From Winogradskyella wandonensis (GTDB lineage Bacteria > Bacteroidota > Bacteroidia > Flavobacteriales > Flavobacteriaceae), in assembly GCF_004346845.1 (NCBI RefSeq), contig NZ_SMGI01000001.1:124001-188000 (forward strand): a DNA stretch of 64,000 bases, given 5' to 3'. Under the pieces are notes generated by a model. It did not search any database. It had not been told where the DNA came from and saw nothing but the letters and a program-made list of their open reading frames with translations. The position numbers were made by a program, and so were the translations under genes. Position 1 is the first letter of the stretch. Each line of letters begins with the position of its first letter. This document shows, one piece after another, positions 28,246-37,098 of the stretch.

Positions 28246-28914
28246 ATGAAAATTCTAAAACTATCATCAATTTTAGCAGTAGCATTGCTTTTGTTTACCT
28301 CTTGTAGTGATGACGATGTTCCGCAATTGGAGCCAGTTGAAGCTCAAAGAGTCTCTAATTTACATGCGCCTCAGACAGGAGGGACAGGTCAAGGTCCGAT
28401 TTCGGGTGAGTTCACAAAATTTGATTTTTCTACAGGTGAAACCACTACAAGCGAAACGGAGTGGGATATTGCTTTTAGAGGGACTACAATTATCGTTAAT
28501 GGTGGTCAATCACAAGGTGCAACCGATGAACCAAATCGAACTGGTAATGCAGCGGCTTATATTGTAGAAAGCGATTTTGTAAGTGTTGTTAATATTAATG
28601 AAGAATCATTTGCCCAAGATACACAAGCTGCATTAGCAATAACACCATTATCAGATATGGGGTGGTATAATTATAGCGGACCGCCAAATCCAAATGTCCC
28701 AAACAGTAATTTAGTGACTCCTATTTCAGGTAGAGTATTAGTCTTTAGAACGCGTGAAGGACGTTATGCCAAAATGGAAATTTTAAGTTATTACCGAGAC
28801 AATCCAACAGCTTCAGAATTAATGAATTTCACGGATATGATGAAGCTAACAGAGGCACGATACTATACTTTCAATTATGTTTTTCAGCCTAATCAAGGAG
28901 AAACAACATTTTAA
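28246..28914 (+). CDS. hmuY: HmuY-family haem-binding lipoprotein
   Basis: 222 residues with a lipobox (LLLFTSC, Cys20) and an HmuY domain (KFDFSTGETTTSETEWDIAFRGTTIIVNGG, then GRVLVFRTREGRYAKMEILSYYRD). HmuY proteins are surface haemophores that pass haem to the partner TonB receptor. It is the second gene of the hmuR - hmuY - doxX unit, 21 nt after hmuR and 3 nt before the next gene. Axial haem ligands cannot be assigned by eye. Confidence 0.9.
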   Translation: MKILKLSSILAVALLLFTSCSDDDVPQLEPVEAQRVSNLHAPQTGGTGQGPISGEFTKFDFSTGETTTSETEWDIAFRGTTIIVNGGQSQGATDEPNRTGNAAAYIVESDFVSVVNINEESFAQDTQAALAITPLSDMGWYNYSGPPNPNVPNSNLVTPISGRVLVFRTREGRYAKMEILSYYRDNPTASELMNFTDMMKLTEARYYTFNYVFQPNQGETTF

Positions 28915-28917
28915 GTC

Positions 28918-29367
28918 ATGAGCAAAATTATTTCAATTTTATTTATTGCCATACGTTTATTTTTGGGTGGCTTTATGATTTATGGAGGTGTTCAAAAATT
29001 TCAAAAACCAATGCCAACGCCTGTAGAAGTTGTAGAAAAAGCGAAAAAGTTTTCCTCACCAGAACACGTAAATACTTTGCAAAAAGTATTATACATCAAT
29101 GGTGCTAAACAAACAGGTTATTTTTGGCAAGTGTTAGGCATTTGCGAGTTGTTGTTTGGCTTTTTGCTTATTATTCAAGGAACAGGATTTATAGGTGCAT
29201 TGTTTTTATTACCCATAACGCTGCATATATTTTTGTTTCACTTGTTTTTAGAACTAGAAGACACCGCAGAACTCATTCAAACAGGGGTATTGTTTGTTTT
29301 AAATATCGCTTTGGTACTTAAAGACTATAAGCGTTGGAGACATTTGTTATGGATAAAACCTATTTAG
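28918..29367 (+). CDS. DoxX-like inner-membrane protein
   Basis: 149 residues with four hydrophobic segments (about 5-22, 68-88, 93-112, 118-135) and the DoxX-type opening RLFLGGFMIYGGVQKF. Function unknown. It starts 3 nt after the hmuY stop, so it belongs to the haem-uptake operon and may serve the membrane side of that process. Confidence 0.78.
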   Translation: MSKIISILFIAIRLFLGGFMIYGGVQKFQKPMPTPVEVVEKAKKFSSPEHVNTLQKVLYINGAKQTGYFWQVLGICELLFGFLLIIQGTGFIGALFLLPITLHIFLFHLFLELEDTAELIQTGVLFVLNIALVLKDYKRWRHLLWIKPI

Positions 29368-29412
29368 TAAGAATTAAATGCTAAATTCTTCTCAATACTA
29401 TGATATAAATCA

Positions 29413-29442
29413 TTGAATTTCCTTAGCAAAGCCTTAAATTTG
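29413..29442 (+). promoter_or_regulatory. Complete housekeeping promoter of mdh
   Basis: -33 TTG (29413-29415), 19-nt spacer, -7 TAAATTTG (29435-29442); the best full match to the Bacteroidota promoter consensus in this window. Leader about 28 nt. Confidence 0.75.
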
Positions 29443-29476
29443 TGATTCAAAATTTACTAATTAAAAAAACTATAAA

Positions 29477-30403
29477 ATGAAAGTAACTGTAGTTGGCGCT
29501 GGTGCCGTTGGTGCAAGTTGTGCAGAGTATATTGCTATTAAAAATTTTGCCGCAGAAGTTGTAATCTTAGATATTAAAGAAGGTTACGCGGAAGGAAAAG
29601 CCATGGATTTAATGCAGTGTGCATCGCTTAATGGATTTGACACTAAAATTGTAGGAAGTACAAACGATTATACAAAAACAGCAAATAGTGATATCTGTGT
29701 AATTACATCAGGTATTCCGCGTAAGCCAGGAATGACTCGAGAGGAATTAATTGGCATTAATGCTGGTATAGTAAAGTCTGTTTCTGCGAGTTTAGTAGAA
29801 CATTCGCCAAACACAATTATCATTGTTGTTAGTAATCCAATGGACACGATGACGTATTTGGTACATAAAACTACAGATTTACCAAAGCATAGAATTATAG
29901 GAATGGGTGGCGCATTAGATTCTGCACGTTTTAAATATAGATTAGCAGAAGCACTTGAAGCACCTATCAGTGACGTAGATGGTATGGTTATTGGAGGTCA
30001 TAGCGATAAAGGTATGGTGCCGTTGACTTCACATGCCACACGTAACTCTATAAAAGTCTCTGAGTTTTTATCAGAAGAGCGTTTAGAGCAAGTTGCGGCG
30101 GATACTAAAGTTGGTGGTGCAACATTAACTAAATTATTAGGAACATCGGCTTGGTATGCACCAGGTGCGGCAGTTTCTGGTTTAGTACAAGCTATTGCTT
30201 GCGACCAGAAAAAGATTTTCCCATGTTCTACATTATTAGATGGCGAATATGGTTTAAGCGACCTTTGTATTGGTGTGCCAGTAGTTTTAGGCAGAAATGG
30301 TATTGAAAGAATTGTTGATGTACCTCTAAGCGCTGCCGAAAAAGAACACATGGCAGAAAGTGCCGAAGGTGTTAAAAAAACAAACGGGTTGTTAGAATTA
30401 TAA
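29477..30403 (+). CDS. mdh: Malate dehydrogenase
   Basis: 308 residues; NAD-dependent interconversion of malate and oxaloacetate. Rossmann motif GAGAVGASCAE (about 7-17), NAD-selecting Asp in ILDIKEG, and the substrate Arg residues in SGIPRKPGMTREEL that favour malate over lactate. The catalytic His lies in GGHSDKGMVP. It is the LDH-like type of MDH common in Bacteroidota. Monocistronic, with a consensus promoter and its own terminator. Confidence 0.96.
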   Translation: MKVTVVGAGAVGASCAEYIAIKNFAAEVVILDIKEGYAEGKAMDLMQCASLNGFDTKIVGSTNDYTKTANSDICVITSGIPRKPGMTREELIGINAGIVKSVSASLVEHSPNTIIIVVSNPMDTMTYLVHKTTDLPKHRIIGMGGALDSARFKYRLAEALEAPISDVDGMVIGGHSDKGMVPLTSHATRNSIKVSEFLSEERLEQVAADTKVGGATLTKLLGTSAWYAPGAAVSGLVQAIACDQKKIFPCSTLLDGEYGLSDLCIGVPVVLGRNGIERIVDVPLSAAEKEHMAESAEGVKKTNGLLEL

Positions 30404-30430
30404 TCTGGGAGTAAATCAAATACTTTACAA

Positions 30431-30468
30431 GCCTTATTAGTGTTTGTTAATGCTAATAAGGCTTTTTT
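30431..30468 (+). terminator. Intrinsic terminator of mdh
   Basis: Perfect 10-bp stem GCCTTATTAG / CTAATAAGGC with a 12-nt loop, then six T. Confidence 0.9.
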
Positions 30469-30483
30469 AAAACAAAAAAAAAT

Positions 30484-31131
30484 ATGAAAAGACTATTTAC
30501 ACTACTTGCCTTAGTAATAACTATGACATCTATGTCGCAAGAGAAATTTACGGAAGGGGTTATTAAAATGAAACAAACCATGTTTTCGCCAAACGAAGAT
30601 TTAAATGGTATGTTTAAAACCTTAGGCGAAATGATTACAACGACTTACGTAGATGGGGCAAAATCAAGAACTGAGTCCTCAAATCCTATGTCTGGGGATG
30701 TTACCGTAATCATAGATGCAGATTCCAATGAATTATTGCAATTAATGGATATGCCTGGTATGGGTAAGAAATTTGTTTCTCAAAAGATGGAAGTTACAGA
30801 CGAAATGCTCAAAAATATTACGGTAACAGAAGGTTCTGAAACCAAGAACATCTTAGGTTACGATTGTAAGCAAGTCATCATTAAAATGAACCAAGAAGGC
30901 GCCGAGATGACTATGGATATGTTTGTTACAGACAAAATAGAAGGCGTAAAAACTCAACAAACAGCCATGTTAGGAGATAAATTAAATGGATATCCATTGT
31001 ATATGGTAATAAAAATGAATCAGATGGGTGCGGAAATTACGGTGACATCAGAGGTAACAAAGATGGAAGCAAAAGCCGTAGACGATAATAAATTTAGTCT
31101 TACACCGCCAGAAGGTTACACTAAAATGTAA
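30484..31131 (+). CDS. DUF4412-like secreted protein
   Basis: 215 residues with a signal peptide (1-18, ending MSMSQ). The rest is a beta-rich protein, unusually rich in Met (MKQTMFSP, NPMSGD, MDMPGMGKK, MNQEGAEMTMDMF, MNQMGAE), with the phrase ILGYDCKQVIIKM that recurs in DUF4412 proteins. I assign that family with moderate confidence; function unknown. It stands between two terminators. Confidence 0.7.
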   Translation: MKRLFTLLALVITMTSMSQEKFTEGVIKMKQTMFSPNEDLNGMFKTLGEMITTTYVDGAKSRTESSNPMSGDVTVIIDADSNELLQLMDMPGMGKKFVSQKMEVTDEMLKNITVTEGSETKNILGYDCKQVIIKMNQEGAEMTMDMFVTDKIEGVKTQQTAMLGDKLNGYPLYMVIKMNQMGAEITVTSEVTKMEAKAVDDNKFSLTPPEGYTKM

Positions 31132-31158
31132 TAAAAAATTTATAAGACAATATTTAGT

Positions 31159-31190
31159 AAAGACTGCAATTTTGCAGTCTTTATTTTTTA
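31159..31190 (+). terminator. Intrinsic terminator after the DUF4412-like gene
   Basis: Stem AAAGACTGCA / TGCAGTCTTT with a 4-nt loop and a T-rich tail that overlaps the next -7 element. Confidence 0.88.
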
Positions 31191-31196
31191 TATTTG
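31189..31196 (+). promoter_or_regulatory. -7 element of the 31201 gene
   Basis: TATATTTG fits TAnnTTTG and ends 4 nt before the GTG start, predicting a leaderless transcript. Confidence 0.5.
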
Positions 31197-31200
31197 GCGC

Positions 31201-31782
31201 GTGCGAATAAAATGGTACATATTTAGTTTTTTATTAAGCCTAACGGTTATGGGTATTGTACAGCAATACCAAAATCCAGTGGCTAATCAAGAGATTGTGC
31301 TTCGTTTTAACGAGCAACTTTCAGAAACTGAGGCGCAGCTATCTTTAGAAGAAGTTTCAAATTCGTTAGAAAAAATAGGAGTAAATACCATTTCTATAAC
31401 TTCAGAAAAGGGTATTTATCGTATTTCGTATTATAGCGACTCTGCAACAAAAAACATTAAAAAGTTACTTTCTGAAATAACAGAAATAACGTTTGATTCA
31501 ACCTCTGATAAAGACCAAAAGAAAAGATACGATTTTGATGTTTTAAACATCAAAAAAGGTTCAACATCTGCTTGGGATTTCGAAGCGCAACAAGTTTCAG
31601 TATTACATCTTAAGAGCGACCGCTCGTTTCAGCCAGATGCCTTTAAATTTCCAGTTTTAGTTGAAGCAGGAAAACTTCAAATTGACATTAAAGTTACCTA
31701 TAATGCCTGCGAACATTCTGTGTTTGTAGCTGACAATACGTCTTATAATATTCCAGAGGTTCGCGCAGGACCTTTAGCATAA
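31201..31782 (+). CDS. Conserved-type hypothetical exported protein, GTG start
   Basis: 193 residues, not recognised. It begins with a membrane or signal segment (WYIFSFLLSLTVMGIVQQY, about 5-23) followed by a mixed alpha/beta domain (ANQEIVLRFNEQLSETEAQL..., ITSEKGIYRISYYSD) and a C-terminal part with a single Cys in VTYNACEHSVFVAD. The only start near the hydrophobic segment is GTG, right behind a -7 element. It precedes secDF by 207 bp on the same strand. An envelope function is all that can be inferred. Confidence 0.65.
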   Translation: MRIKWYIFSFLLSLTVMGIVQQYQNPVANQEIVLRFNEQLSETEAQLSLEEVSNSLEKIGVNTISITSEKGIYRISYYSDSATKNIKKLLSEITEITFDSTSDKDQKKRYDFDVLNIKKGSTSAWDFEAQQVSVLHLKSDRSFQPDAFKFPVLVEAGKLQIDIKVTYNACEHSVFVADNTSYNIPEVRAGPLA

Positions 31783-31807
31783 ATACCTTCAAAATTTTGT
31801 CAAACTT

Positions 31808-31837
31808 AACACTTCCAAAAATTCGGGGATAAGTGTT
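31808..31837 (+). repeat. First hairpin of the secDF leader
   Basis: AACACTT (31808-31814) pairs with AAGTGTT (31831-31837) across a 16-nt loop. Confidence 0.55.
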
Positions 31838-31838
31838 G

Positions 31839-31870
31839 TTAGAATATCTCATAGCTTAATGAGATTCTAA
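31839..31870 (+). repeat. Second hairpin of the secDF leader
   Basis: TTAGAA-TA-TCTCAT (31839-31852) pairs with ATGAGATTCTAA (31859-31870): a 12-bp stem with a 2-nt bulge and 6-nt loop. Confidence 0.7.
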
Positions 31871-31874
31871 AATA

Positions 31875-31890
31875 TCCCGAAGCGTCGGGA
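31875..31890. repeat. Palindrome copy 1 before secDF
   Basis: TCCCGAAGCGTCGGGA, a 6-bp stem with an AGCG loop. An exact second copy follows at 31955. Part of a dispersed hairpin family in the window. Confidence 0.8.
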
Positions 31891-31954
31891 AAGTATGACA
31901 AACCGAGAATACATAAATTTTCAAATTAATTTTAGTAAATAATTGTCGAAAACA

Positions 31955-31970
31955 TCCCGAAGCGTCGGGA
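31955..31970. repeat. Palindrome copy 2 before secDF
   Basis: TCCCGAAGCGTCGGGA, identical to the copy at 31875 and 20 nt before the secDF ATG, so it may lie in the mRNA leader near the ribosome site. Confidence 0.8.
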
Positions 31971-31989
31971 CGACTTAAAACAAAAAACA

Positions 31990-34900
31990 ATGCAAAACAA
32001 AGGATTAGTCAAGTTGTTTGCTTTACTATTTGGATTGGTAAGTATTTATCAATTATCATTTACGTTTAAAGCCAACGAGATTGAGAAAGAGGCAAAACAA
32101 TTTGCACAATCAAAGTTCACAGATAACAATGACATAAACGCGGCAGAGCTGCGCTATTTAGATTCATTAAACAACAAAGACGTTTATAATTTCTTAGGCG
32201 TTAAGCAATTTACATATAGTGATGTAAAGGATAATGCCATGAATTTAGGTCTTGACCTTAAAGGTGGTATTAATGCCATTATTCAAATTTCTGTAAAAGA
32301 CATATTAAAGGGCCTTGCAAATAATAGTAAAGACCCCATTTTTAATCAAGCTCTAGAAAAGGCAGAAGAGTTACAAAAGGATTCTCAAGATTCGTATTTA
32401 GAAAGCTTTTACGCTGCATTTGATGAGATAAAAGGCGAAACAAAATTAGCATCACCAGATATTTTTGCTAACCGTTTGTTAGAAGGTGAAGTAGATTTTA
32501 GTAATTCTGATGATGAAGTTAAAGCCGTACTTAACAGAAAAGTAGATGAGTCTATCGAATCTGCCTTCGAAGTATTACGTAATCGTATCGATGGCTTTGG
32601 TGTAACATCGCCTAATATCCAACGATTAGGTAACTCTGGTCGTATTTTAATTGAATTACCAGGAGCAAGAGATAAGCAACGTGTTGTAGATATCATTACA
32701 AAAACAGCGCAATTACAATTTTGGGAAACTTACCAAACTCAAGATTTAGCAGGGTATTTATTTCAGGTTAATCAACGTTTAGTTGAAGCGCAAAAAGCAA
32801 ATGACAATACTTCTGAAACTACAGAAGAGAGCGATGAAGCAACAGAAGAAGTGGATACAACGTCTAGCGTTATAGACGACTTAACAGGTCAGATAGAAAG
32901 TGACTCAACGTCTGTTCAAGAAAATCTAAATCCACTAGGCATACAGAGTTTAGGTCAAGGCGGACCTGTGATAGGTGTTTTCTTAGCAAAAGACAAAGAC
33001 GAAGTTCTTAAAAAGTTAAATGCAAATCGTGATTTATTACCAGCAGAGCAGCGCTACGCACGTTTTGCTTGGGGCAAACCAGCGGATAAAGACTCGGAGT
33101 ATGTAGATTTATACGCATTAAAAAGCAATAGAGATGATGAGCCAGAACTTAGTGGAGCTGTAATCACAGATGCTAGACAAGATTATGACCAGCTTAATCG
33201 TCCTGCGGTAAGTATGCAAATGAATGCCAAAGGCGCTAAAGTTTGGGAGGCCATGACCAAAGTAGCCTACGAAACAAGAGGTAATATTGCTATTGTCTTA
33301 GATAACATCGTATACTCTGCTCCTGGAGTAAGTACTGGTCCTATTTCTGGAGGTAACTCACAAATTTCAGGGTCTTTTACCTTAGAGGAAGCGACGGATT
33401 TAGCAAACGTATTGCGTGCAGGTAAATTACCTGCATCGGCAGAGATTGTACAGGCAGACGAAGTTGGACCATCGCTAGGTCAAGAAGCGATTGACTCCGG
33501 TATTATATCTTTTGGATTGGCTTTATTATTTGTTTTATTATGGATGATTTTCTACTATGGTAAAGCAGGTGGTTTTGCAGATGTAGCCTTATTATTCAAT
33601 ATACTTTTAATTTTTGGTGTATTATCAGGATTAGGCGCTGTATTAACATTACCTGGTATTGCAGGTATCGTATTAACGATTGGTATCTCTGTAGATGCTA
33701 ACGTACTTATCTTTGAGCGTATTAGAGAAGAATTAGCCAAAGGAAAAGACCAGAAACTATCAATCAAAGATGGTTTTGCTAATGCATTATCTTCTATCTT
33801 AGATGCTAACATTACAACAGGTTTAACGGCGTTAATCTTATTTGTATTTGGTACAGGACCAATTAAAGGTTTTGCAACTACGTTAATCATTGGTATTTTA
33901 ACGTCGTTGTTTACAGCAATCTTTATCACAAGATTACTCATCGACTGGTATGTTGGCCGTGGCGGAAAATTAGATTTCTCTACAGCCTTAACTAAAGGTT
34001 TCTTACAAAATGTAAATGTTAATTTCTTAGGTAAGCGTAAGATTGCTTATGTAATTTCTGGTATTTTAATTACAGCTGGTGTTGCATCCTTGTTTACAAA
34101 TAAGTTAGACCAGGGTATCGATTTTGTTGGTGGACGTACATATCAGGTGCGTTTTGCGCAAGCGGTTAGTACAGAAGAAGTAGCTAAAACCCTAAACGAC
34201 CCAGCCGTGTTTGGAAGTGCAGAGGTTAAGACCATCGGTTCTGACAACCAATTAAAAATTTCTACTAAGTATTTAGTAGAAGATAATTCTGTTGAGGCAG
34301 ATGAAAAGGTTCAGTCTAAACTATACGAAGCTTTAAGAACGTATCTTCCAGATGGTATAACCTATCAAGAATTTTTAGACGGTTCTGGAGACGAAAAGAT
34401 TGGTAAGATGCTATCTAGTAAAGTAAGTCCAACTATCGCAGATGATATTAAAAAATCATCATTCTGGGCAATCCTAGGTTCTTTAGTCGTTGTATTTTTA
34501 TATATCTTAATTCGTTTTAAGAGATGGCAATTCTCTCTAGGTGCTGTTGCGGCAGTATTCCATGATGTATTAATTGTACTAGGAATCTTCTCTTTAACAT
34601 GGAAGTTTATGCCATTTAGTATGGAAATTGACCAAGCCTTTATTGCGGCAATATTAACGGTAATTGGTTACTCGCTGAATGATACCGTGGTTGTTTTCGA
34701 TAGAATTAGAGAATATCTTAACGAACATACAACATGGGAGTTTGGTAGAACCATCAATGCATCATTAAATAGTACGTTAAGTAGAACATTAAATACATCG
34801 CTAACTACTTTAGTGGTGTTATTAGCTATGTTTTTCTTAGGTGCAGACTCACTTAAAGGGTTCTTATTTGCCTTAATTGTCGGTGTATTAGTTGGTACAT

Positions 34901-35010
34901 ATTCGTCGTTGTTTATTGCAACGCCAGTAATGTACGATACCGCTAAGAAAGGTGATGCTGCAGAGTCTTTAAAGAAGAAAGTTAAAGTAGAAGATGAAGA
35001 AGAGGCTTAA
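31990..35010 (+). CDS. secDF: Fused protein translocase SecDF
   Basis: 1006 residues; SecD and SecF in one chain, as usual in Bacteroidota. SecD half: first membrane helix, LGLDLKGGINAIIQI, a large periplasmic domain with an acidic low-complexity insert (about 270-310), FERIREELAKGKD. SecF half from about 675: LDQGIDFVGGRTYQVRF, DTVVVFDRIREYL. About twelve membrane segments. It uses the proton-motive force to complete Sec export, of interest beside a light-driven proton pump. The 207-bp leader is full of hairpins. An intrinsic terminator follows. Confidence 0.97.
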   Translation: MQNKGLVKLFALLFGLVSIYQLSFTFKANEIEKEAKQFAQSKFTDNNDINAAELRYLDSLNNKDVYNFLGVKQFTYSDVKDNAMNLGLDLKGGINAIIQISVKDILKGLANNSKDPIFNQALEKAEELQKDSQDSYLESFYAAFDEIKGETKLASPDIFANRLLEGEVDFSNSDDEVKAVLNRKVDESIESAFEVLRNRIDGFGVTSPNIQRLGNSGRILIELPGARDKQRVVDIITKTAQLQFWETYQTQDLAGYLFQVNQRLVEAQKANDNTSETTEESDEATEEVDTTSSVIDDLTGQIESDSTSVQENLNPLGIQSLGQGGPVIGVFLAKDKDEVLKKLNANRDLLPAEQRYARFAWGKPADKDSEYVDLYALKSNRDDEPELSGAVITDARQDYDQLNRPAVSMQMNAKGAKVWEAMTKVAYETRGNIAIVLDNIVYSAPGVSTGPISGGNSQISGSFTLEEATDLANVLRAGKLPASAEIVQADEVGPSLGQEAIDSGIISFGLALLFVLLWMIFYYGKAGGFADVALLFNILLIFGVLSGLGAVLTLPGIAGIVLTIGISVDANVLIFERIREELAKGKDQKLSIKDGFANALSSILDANITTGLTALILFVFGTGPIKGFATTLIIGILTSLFTAIFITRLLIDWYVGRGGKLDFSTALTKGFLQNVNVNFLGKRKIAYVISGILITAGVASLFTNKLDQGIDFVGGRTYQVRFAQAVSTEEVAKTLNDPAVFGSAEVKTIGSDNQLKISTKYLVEDNSVEADEKVQSKLYEALRTYLPDGITYQEFLDGSGDEKIGKMLSSKVSPTIADDIKKSSFWAILGSLVVVFLYILIRFKRWQFSLGAVAAVFHDVLIVLGIFSLTWKFMPFSMEIDQAFIAAILTVIGYSLNDTVVVFDRIREYLNEHTTWEFGRTINASLNSTLSRTLNTSLTTLVVLLAMFFLGADSLKGFLFALIVGVLVGTYSSLFIATPVMYDTAKKGDAAESLKKKVKVEDEEEA

Positions 35011-35030
35011 TCTTTTGAGTTTTGATAACA

Positions 35031-35062
35031 AAAAAAGACTGCCAACTGGCAGTCTTTTTTTT
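35031..35062. terminator. Bidirectional terminator after secDF
   Basis: 13-bp stem AAAAAAGACTGCC / GGCAGTCTTTTTT with an AACT loop between convergent genes. Confidence 0.92.
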
Positions 35063-35079
35063 TAAGATAGTATTTGTTC

Positions 35080-35508
35080 TTACTCTTTATGCCTATAGAA
35101 AGTAATATTATTAGATGAAAAATCACTAGGTCGGGACGAGCCATCAAAACCTATAGCCATTTCCATTTCGTCTGGCGTTATCATGTTAATTATTCCAAGA
35201 AGTCTTCCCAATTCAGAATTGTTTTCTTTGTTAATCATAATAAAATCAATTTTGTAGGGTTTTGTAGATTCATCTACGGTGTACGTCATAGCTGCATTTA
35301 AGCCCTGTTGCATGTACGACTTTCCGCCCATTACACGACCCTCAAACTCAAAAGTCGCATAGTTGTCACTGCTTAACGTAATAAATCCAATATCACCTTT
35401 GTCTTTACCTTTCCATTTACCAACGTAAGACTTGTCAGAGTCTATATTAAATGATGAAAAAAGAAATAATACAGAAAAGAGTAATGCTAATTTTTTAAAT
35501 AGTTTCAT
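35080..35508 (-). CDS. Small secreted protein of unknown function
   Basis: 142 residues with a signal peptide (about 1-20). The mature part is beta-rich and has the opening SYVGKWKGKDKGDIGFITLSS, resembling lipocalin-like small barrels, but no family can be named. It is convergent with secDF and shares its terminator. No neighbour gives a functional hint. Confidence 0.72.
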   Translation of the reverse strand: MKLFKKLALLFSVLFLFSSFNIDSDKSYVGKWKGKDKGDIGFITLSSDNYATFEFEGRVMGGKSYMQQGLNAAMTYTVDESTKPYKIDFIMINKENNSELGRLLGIINMITPDEMEMAIGFDGSSRPSDFSSNNITFYRHKE

Positions 35509-35589
35509 TTTTATGCGTAATTAATTATAGCTCTAATATAAAATAATTACGCAGATAAAGTAAAACTCAATAAAAATAGCCGGGCTAAT

Positions 35590-36084
35590 TTATTTTAAAA
35601 TAGTGAAGTTTATTTTATCTCCAATCTCGATATTCCATACGTCCGAAAGGCCTGCATTAATTTCTAAAACATACTTAGCTGGCGCGTTAGACGGAAGCGA
35701 AGTCTCATCAAAAGGCTTCGCGTTTTTCTGAAAACTTACAATGCTACTATCGGCAGAAATGTAAATGATATCTAGTGGAATTCGAGTATTCTTCATGTAA
35801 AAACTACGTGACATTTCATTTGGGAAGATAAACAACATACCTTGAAGTTCGTCCAAGCTATTTCGATACATAAGACCTGTCTGAGTCTGATACGCATCAT
35901 CTGCTATTTCAATATCTAGAGTTTTTATAACTGAGTTGTTACTTACTTTTTTTAGTTGAAGTATGCCTTCTTTTTTAAACGGGATATCCTTAGTAATTTT
36001 GGTTTTCTTTTCCGACGAATTGCAGCTTAAAACCAAGCTGAAAAAGACAAGAGGAATTACCAAAAACCGAATAGAATTCATCAA
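35590..36084 (-). CDS. DUF192-family lipoprotein
   Basis: 164 residues with a lipobox (SLVLSC, Cys21) and a DUF192 domain: YQTQTGLMYRNSLDELQGMLFIF, RSFYMKNTRIPLDIIYI and APAKYVLEINAG. The family has a small beta-barrel; function unsettled. Its ATG lies directly after the lgt stop (no gap), so it is probably co-transcribed with the enzyme that would lipidate it. Confidence 0.9.
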   Translation of the reverse strand: MMNSIRFLVIPLVFFSLVLSCNSSEKKTKITKDIPFKKEGILQLKKVSNNSVIKTLDIEIADDAYQTQTGLMYRNSLDELQGMLFIFPNEMSRSFYMKNTRIPLDIIYISADSSIVSFQKNAKPFDETSLPSNAPAKYVLEINAGLSDVWNIEIGDKINFTILK

Positions 36085-36921
36085 CTAGGAGGTTTTTTCA
36101 TTTGGCTTATAAACAAACATAAAATATAGCCCTATTAAGATAAATGGAATGCTAAGAATCTGTCCGTTATTTAAAACATTACCTATGGCATCCGATAAGT
36201 ACTCGCCACTTTGCGGTTCCTTAAAAAATTCCACAACAAATCTTATAGACCATAGAAGCACTAGGAACAACCCAAAAAGAAACCCACGTTGTTCAGACTT
36301 TTTAGTTTTCCAATAGCTGTAAAAGAGAATAAAGAATACAATTAAATAAGAAAAACCTTCATAAAGTTGGGTAGGATGCCTTGGTGCGGTTTCGCCCAGC
36401 TGCTTAAAAACAACTCCAAAATCGCTACCAGTATATTTTCCGATAATTTCAGAATTAATAAAATTTCCAAATCGTACAAACATAGCACCTAGAGCAACAG
36501 CAATTACAACTCTGTCTAGTATCCATAAAACAGATTTTTTAAGTACTTTTTTGTTATATAAGTACATAGAAATTATCATGGCAATAGCTGCACCGTGGCT
36601 TGCCAAACCTTGGAATCCAGTAAACTCAAATCCGCCCTTAAATTTAAAAGGAAGAAAGATGCTAAAAAAATCATCAGTGATTAACTCTGGTTGATAAAAA
36701 ATGACGTGACCTAAACGTGCGCCTAGCATAATTCCTAAAACGGAGTAAATAAACAAAGAGTCTAGTGACTCTTCAGATTGATTTTCGTTTTTATATATGC
36801 GTTTGGTAATGTAGAATCCTAGTATAAATGCAATAATCCACATCATACTGTAGAAGTGCAGTTTAAAAAAGCCTAAATCAATGAATTTTTTAGGGTCCCA
36901 GAAAATTTCTAGTGCGAACAT
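36085..36921 (-). CDS. lgt: Prolipoprotein diacylglyceryl transferase
   Basis: 278 residues, about seven membrane helices. The Lgt signature appears as FVRFGNFINSEIIG (about 149-162), with further conserved LGARLGHVIFY and HPTQLYEG. It transfers diacylglycerol to the lipobox Cys of prolipoproteins, the first step for the many lipoproteins of this window. Followed without gap by the DUF192 gene; yidD lies upstream on the same strand with 177 bp between, and that gap contains the displaced yidD end. Confidence 0.95.
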   Translation of the reverse strand: MFALEIFWDPKKFIDLGFFKLHFYSMMWIIAFILGFYITKRIYKNENQSEESLDSLFIYSVLGIMLGARLGHVIFYQPELITDDFFSIFLPFKFKGGFEFTGFQGLASHGAAIAMIISMYLYNKKVLKKSVLWILDRVVIAVALGAMFVRFGNFINSEIIGKYTGSDFGVVFKQLGETAPRHPTQLYEGFSYLIVFFILFYSYWKTKKSEQRGFLFGLFLVLLWSIRFVVEFFKEPQSGEYLSDAIGNVLNNGQILSIPFILIGLYFMFVYKPNEKTS

Positions 36922-36986
36922 ATAATTTTTGTTTATGCCGTAAATATAAGATTTTACAGACTAAAGAAAATTGAATTTGTATTTAA

Positions 36987-37031
36987 TTAATTGTCTTTTG
37001 GTGGCACAGAATCGTAACCTTTTCCGCCCCA
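36987..37031 (-). pseudogene. Displaced second copy of the yidD 3' end
   Basis: On the minus strand this reads PWGGKGYDSVPPKDN-stop; the intact gene ends [20 protein letters not shown]. Shared residues use mostly different third bases (aaa/aag, ggt/ggc, gat/gac, gtg/gtt, aat/aac, taa/tag), so it is a diverged homologue and not a recent copy. No start is attached. It lies 67 nt past the yidD stop, between yidD and lgt. Confidence 0.75.
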
Positions 37032-37050
37032 CGGCGATGGAGCGAAATCG

Positions 37051-37071
37051 AAAATGTACAGTGTACATTTT
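37051..37071. repeat. Palindrome between the two yidD ends
   Basis: AAAATGTAC-AGT-GTACATTTT, a perfect 9-bp stem with a 3-nt loop inside the spacer that separates yidD from its displaced 3' end. Confidence 0.8.
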
Positions 37072-37098
37072 TAGCGAACAGGCGAGCTGGCGTCTGGG

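Noticed and set aside
33555..33941. 128-residue minus-strand open frame
   Set aside because: Antisense to the membrane part of secDF.
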